Shown in pieces: positions 60,964 to 64,000 of a DNA stretch of 64,000 nucleotides (position 1 is the first letter of the stretch; the number at the start of each line of letters is the position of its first letter). Origin of the DNA: JAFGBN01 sp964394145. GTDB taxonomy: Bacteria > Chloroflexota > Dehalococcoidia > GIF9 > AB-539-J10. The notes under the pieces were generated by a model. The model was given only the letters and a program-made list of their open reading frames with translations. It was not told the origin of the DNA and searched no databases. Location of the stretch: positions 1-64,000 of the forward strand of contig CAYMVL010000043.1 in assembly GCA_964394145.1 (NCBI GenBank), given 5' to 3'. The translations under genes and the position numbers were made by a program.

Positions 60964-61416
60964 ATGAAAGCACGTGAAGGGCAAATCGGCCGGGTCTTTA
61001 TGATACGGCTCGAAGATGGGGATCTGTTGCCCCAATGTATTCAGCGTTTTGCTGAGGAGAATGGGGTGTTGAGGGGACATGCTCTTTTAGTGGGTGGGGT
61101 AGGGGGAGGAAACCTCGTTGTTGGTCCGCGACGCTCAGAGGAAATGCCACCGGAGCCGATGGTGTTGCCCGTTGATGGGGCGCACGAGGTGCTGGGAGTT
61201 GGGGTACTGGCTCCGGGTGAAGATGGCAAACCTGTCCTGCACATGCATGCCGCGCTGGGACGGGCAGGACAGACGATGGCTGGGTGCGTGCAGCGTGGAG
61301 TCACGATATGGCTTGTCGGTGAGGTTGTGCTATATGAAATCCTGGGTGCGGATTTGAGGCGTATCAAGCATGAGCAGAGTGACTTTGAGCTTCTGGATAC
61401 TGGGGATGACAGGTGA
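60964..61416 (+). CDS. PPC (DUF296) domain protein
   Basis: A 150-residue PPC/DUF296 protein, a trimeric fold found alone in bacteria and in plant AT-hook proteins. It has FMIRLEDGDLLPQCIQRFAE, an inner Gly stretch VGGVGGGNLVVGPR, the conserved HMHAALGRAGQTMAGCV and VGEVVLYEI. Function in bacteria is unclear, possibly DNA-binding or ligand-binding. SD GGGAGGTGG. Confidence 0.87.
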   Translation: MKAREGQIGRVFMIRLEDGDLLPQCIQRFAEENGVLRGHALLVGGVGGGNLVVGPRRSEEMPPEPMVLPVDGAHEVLGVGVLAPGEDGKPVLHMHAALGRAGQTMAGCVQRGVTIWLVGEVVLYEILGADLRRIKHEQSDFELLDTGDDR

Positions 61417-61577
61417 ATTGAAGGTACAATGGCTCAATTATGAAATACTCCGGGGGCCTTGACTGGATGTGACGTGTTGGCTACCCGGTCAGCTCGGGAT
61501 CGCGCGCACTGTTGATTTGCGCCAACTAGGAGCGGTTGCTGGTTGATTTTCCAAAGTGCAACCGAGCATAATATGGC

Positions 61578-62228
61578 ATGGAATACAGGATCACACCTGC
61601 TCTCATAATCATTGACTTCCAAAACTGTTTCGTGTCCCCGGGGGGCGCATTCGATCAACTTGGTTATGGCATATCCATATATCAGAAAGTGTTACCGGTC
61701 GTTCAGGGCCTGTATCAGAAGGCAAGGTCGTTGAATATCCCGGTGTTTTTCTCGCAGGCACTCCGCGAGCAATCAGGGATTGATATGCTGGAGAGGGTGC
61801 ACCAGATTCTGCCTGACAAGCGACGCGAGCGGATTGAAAAAATGCCTCTGTGTATTCGCGGTACGTGGGATAGTGATTTCGTTGAGGGCTTGAAACCCCA
61901 GGACGGCGACCATGTGGTTCACAAGAGACGTGATTCCGTCTTCCAGGATACCGAATTCGGACTTTGGCTACGGTCGATGAGAATAGACACTATAATATTC
62001 TCAGGGATCGACAGCTCTATTTGCGTGGAGTCTTCCTTGCGTGATGCCTTTAACCGAGGTTGGGATGTGCTTCTGGTATCCGATGCTACTGCTTCCCTGA
62101 ATAACGCCTTCTACCGGACGACACTCGCGGAGATCAGCGAGAATTTCGGTTTGGTCATGACATCTGACGAAGTGTTTCGCAATCTGAGTGCCTTAGGTGA
62201 CGGCCGGTTCTTGCTGAAGGTCGAGTAA
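61578..62228 (+). CDS. Cysteine hydrolase (isochorismatase-like)
   Basis: A 216-residue isochorismatase-fold hydrolase. The catalytic triad is recognisable: D13 in LIIIDFQNCF, K116 in VVHKRRDSVF and C149 in SGIDSSICVESSLRDAF. The family includes nicotinamidases, N-carbamoyl hydrolases and isochorismatases; the substrate cannot be chosen here. Confidence 0.87.
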   Translation: MEYRITPALIIIDFQNCFVSPGGAFDQLGYGISIYQKVLPVVQGLYQKARSLNIPVFFSQALREQSGIDMLERVHQILPDKRRERIEKMPLCIRGTWDSDFVEGLKPQDGDHVVHKRRDSVFQDTEFGLWLRSMRIDTIIFSGIDSSICVESSLRDAFNRGWDVLLVSDATASLNNAFYRTTLAEISENFGLVMTSDEVFRNLSALGDGRFLLKVE

Positions 62229-62705
62229 GTTCTGGATTCTTCAAATGGTTCTCTGCTGAAACTGGCGGGCTATCCATAGCAGTTCGTAATTGATTCTTAG
62301 GCAAGGGAAAGTTATATCCTGTGGCAAACTGTGTCATTGAGTCTAAAGCCGCCCGCATATTCAGGCTTGCCTCAGGTTGATGTGAGCTGTGGAAGAAATG
62401 CCAAATGTGTGCAAAGAAAAGGCAAAAGAGTACAAGTAGAGATTCGACAGCTGATGTCATGCATGTCCGGAGGAGAACCTCTAAGGGTCTAGATATGCCT
62501 CTGAAGAAGGACCACCGTTGATTCATATGGGTTTTGGCCCTGCTTCGGTTTTAAGCTGCTGCGTCGAACCCTTGAGGAGCATGGACTCACCCCGGGTGAA
62601 CAATTCATGGCGCTTGATAACACACGTGCTGGCAAGCTGCTAGATCTATCCCGTGCTGGCATTAAATTAGCTTTTAAGGTAGACTATGCTAGAGAGGCCG
62701 ATGTC
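62229..62705. other. Region upstream of glycerate kinase, possible gene remnant
   Basis: The glycerate kinase frame stays open upstream from about 62545, reading FKLLRRTLEEHGLTPGEQF, then MALDNTRAGKLLDLSRAGIK. This sequence is not part of glycerate kinases and looks coding, so it may be the 3' end of another gene joined in frame. Confidence 0.35.
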
Positions 62706-63875
62706 GTGAATATCGTTATTGCCCCTCAGGGTTTCAAAGGAAACATCAGTGCTCTCCAGGTCGCCCGGGCGATTGACAACGGAATTAAACGCGTGATGCC
62801 CGAGGCAGTGACTGCCATAATGCCAATGGCGGATGGAGGGGAAGGGACATTAGAGGCTCTGGTTGCTGCAACTGGAGGCACCATCAGAGAAACAGAGGTC
62901 ACAGGCCCATTAGGGGGATCTGTCAATGCCCGGTGGGGCATTCTGCCGGATAAAGCTACAGCCGTTGTTGAGATGGCGGCCGCGTCAGGTATCATGCTCG
63001 TAGCATCCGATGATCTCAACCCGCTAATGGCGACGACATATGGTACAGGGCAGCTAATCTTGGCGGCACTTGACAGTGGCTGTCGTAAATTGATTATTGG
63101 TATCGGCGGCAGTGCCACTAATGATGGTGGTGCCGGCATGGCTCAAGCCCTGGGCGTCCGGCTGTTAGATTCGAAGGGGGCAAGTCTTCCATTTGGTGGG
63201 GCGGCGCTAGCCAGACTGGAGCGCATTGATATGTCCGACATAGACCAAAGGCTGGTAGATTGTAATGTAGTGGTAGCCTGTGATGTCACTAACCCCCTTT
63301 GTGGTACTGATGGAGCATCGGCCGTTTACGGGCCTCAGAAGGGGGCTACGCAAGAAATGGTTAAGCAGCTTGATGCCGCGCTGTCTCACTACGCCGATGT
63401 TATCAAGAATGACCTGAATATAGAGGTGAAGGATGCTGCTGGTTCCGGGGCAGCCGGCGGTTTAGGAGCCGGGCTCATAGCTTTCCTCAAAGCTAAGATA
63501 ATGCCTGGCATTGCTGTCGTTATTGAATCCACCCGGCTGGTAGAGCAACTTACTGATGCCGACCTGGTTTTTACCGGCGAAGGCAAGATCGATGCCCAGA
63601 CGGGATGGGGCAAAGTACCAGTTGGGGTTGCCCGGAAAGCAAAGGAGTTCGGAGTGCCCGTTATCGCCCTTGCCGGTGAGGTAGCCAGTGACTACAGGGC
63701 CATCTACGATTACGGAATAGATGGCGTGCTCAGCATTGCTCCGGGCCCCATCAGCCTGAGTCAGTCAATGGCCAAAGCCGAGAAATTGATCGCTGATGCA
63801 GCAGAATGCGCCCTTAATATATACCTCTGTGGCACTAAGGGTCGCATTCGCAAGCAGACGGGAGGACAATGCTGA
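62706..63875 (+). CDS. Glycerate kinase (GlxK/GarK family)
   Basis: A 389-residue glycerate 2-kinase type I. The family start is seen as NIVIAPQGFKGNISALQVA, and I start at the GTG at 62706, with AGAGAGG 8 bases before. Motifs MPMADGGEGTLEAL, IGIGGSATNDGGAG, LGVRLLD, CDVTNPLCG, VFTGEGKIDAQT and the C-terminal ISLSQSMAKAEKLI match. An in-frame ATG at 62607 would add 33 residues not found in the family. It makes 2-phosphoglycerate, a link from glycerate or glyoxylate to glycolysis. Confidence 0.9.
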   Translation: MNIVIAPQGFKGNISALQVARAIDNGIKRVMPEAVTAIMPMADGGEGTLEALVAATGGTIRETEVTGPLGGSVNARWGILPDKATAVVEMAAASGIMLVASDDLNPLMATTYGTGQLILAALDSGCRKLIIGIGGSATNDGGAGMAQALGVRLLDSKGASLPFGGAALARLERIDMSDIDQRLVDCNVVVACDVTNPLCGTDGASAVYGPQKGATQEMVKQLDAALSHYADVIKNDLNIEVKDAAGSGAAGGLGAGLIAFLKAKIMPGIAVVIESTRLVEQLTDADLVFTGEGKIDAQTGWGKVPVGVARKAKEFGVPVIALAGEVASDYRAIYDYGIDGVLSIAPGPISLSQSMAKAEKLIADAAECALNIYLCGTKGRIRKQTGGQC

Positions 63876-63930
63876 AATATAAGGAGTCTCTTGCGCAGAA
63901 TGTAGCACGGAGGGTAGTTGGGGAAGGGTC

Positions 63931-64000
63931 ATGAAGGCAGTCATACTGGTCGGAGGAGAAGGAACTAGGCTACGCCCGCTGACCTTTAATACACCTAAGG
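63931..64000 (+). CDS. Sugar-phosphate nucleotidyltransferase, 5' end only
   Basis: The first 23 codons are in the window: MKAVILVGGEGTRLRPLTF then NTPK. The GGxGTRLRPLT motif binds the nucleotide in glucose-1-phosphate thymidylyltransferases and mannose-1-phosphate guanylyltransferases. Which sugar is used cannot be told from this end. SD GGGAAGGG. Confidence 0.88.
   Translation, partial: MKAVILVGGEGTRLRPLTFNTPK

Overview
The window looks like chromosomal DNA of a strictly anaerobic bacterium, most likely an uncultured member of the Dehalococcoidia (phylum Chloroflexota). That placement is an inference from gene content: yebC-ruvC-ruvA order, many corrinoid-dependent methyltransferase parts, small conserved hypothetical proteins and many decayed insertion sequences. 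There is no rRNA or marker gene here to prove it. I saw no tRNA, rRNA, CRISPR array or phage.

Layout. 0-4 kb: an IS481-like transposase remnant, yebC, ruvC and ruvA, then a GNAT acetyltransferase, truB and a 30-residue membrane peptide. 4-13 kb: a CocE/NonD-type hydrolase, a UroD-type methyltransferase and the first two of eight paralogous lipoprotein substrate-binding proteins (SBPs), with an ISL3-type remnant between them. 13.4-18.8 kb: a minus-strand five-gene corrinoid methyl-transfer operon (UroD-type methyltransferase, corrinoid protein, methyltetrahydrofolate methyltransferase, corrinoid activator and an accessory protein). 19-29 kb: three more SBPs, a carboxymuconolactone decarboxylase-like gene with a truncated folP copy behind it, an SDR, an MBL-fold hydrolase and transposase pieces. 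29-36 kb: two converging pairs of molybdopterin enzyme plus Fe-S subunit that resemble pyrogallol-phloroglucinol transhydroxylase (AthL/AthS). 36-45 kb: one complete branched-chain-type ABC transporter (LivM, LivH, LivF, LivG) and three more SBPs. 45-48.4 kb: another molybdopterin oxidoreductase and a 3-hydroxyacyl-CoA dehydrogenase. 50-57 kb: a minus-strand operon for a carboxyltransferase, a biotinylated oxaloacetate-forming subunit, a two-subunit aconitase and isocitrate dehydrogenase. 57-64 kb: folP-folK-queD, small proteins, a DnaJ-like/thioredoxin fusion, a PPC-domain protein, a cysteine hydrolase, glycerate kinase and the start of a sugar-phosphate nucleotidyltransferase.

How it may work together (inference). 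The eight SBPs, the ABC transporter, the four-component corrinoid methyl-transfer system and the two transhydroxylase-like pairs could form a route for taking up methoxylated aromatic or polyphenolic compounds, removing their methyl groups to tetrahydrofolate and rearranging ring hydroxyls before reduction. The hydrolase, SDR, MBL protein and hydroxyacyl-CoA dehydrogenase could serve earlier or later steps. No substrate can be read from sequence.

The region has grown by duplication and decay. SBP copies at 21.3 and 27.3 kb share their terminators and 3' flanks. Six SBP genes carry a related upstream block ending in a very short ORF. The carboxymuconolactone decarboxylase locus is duplicated with a broken piece of folP.
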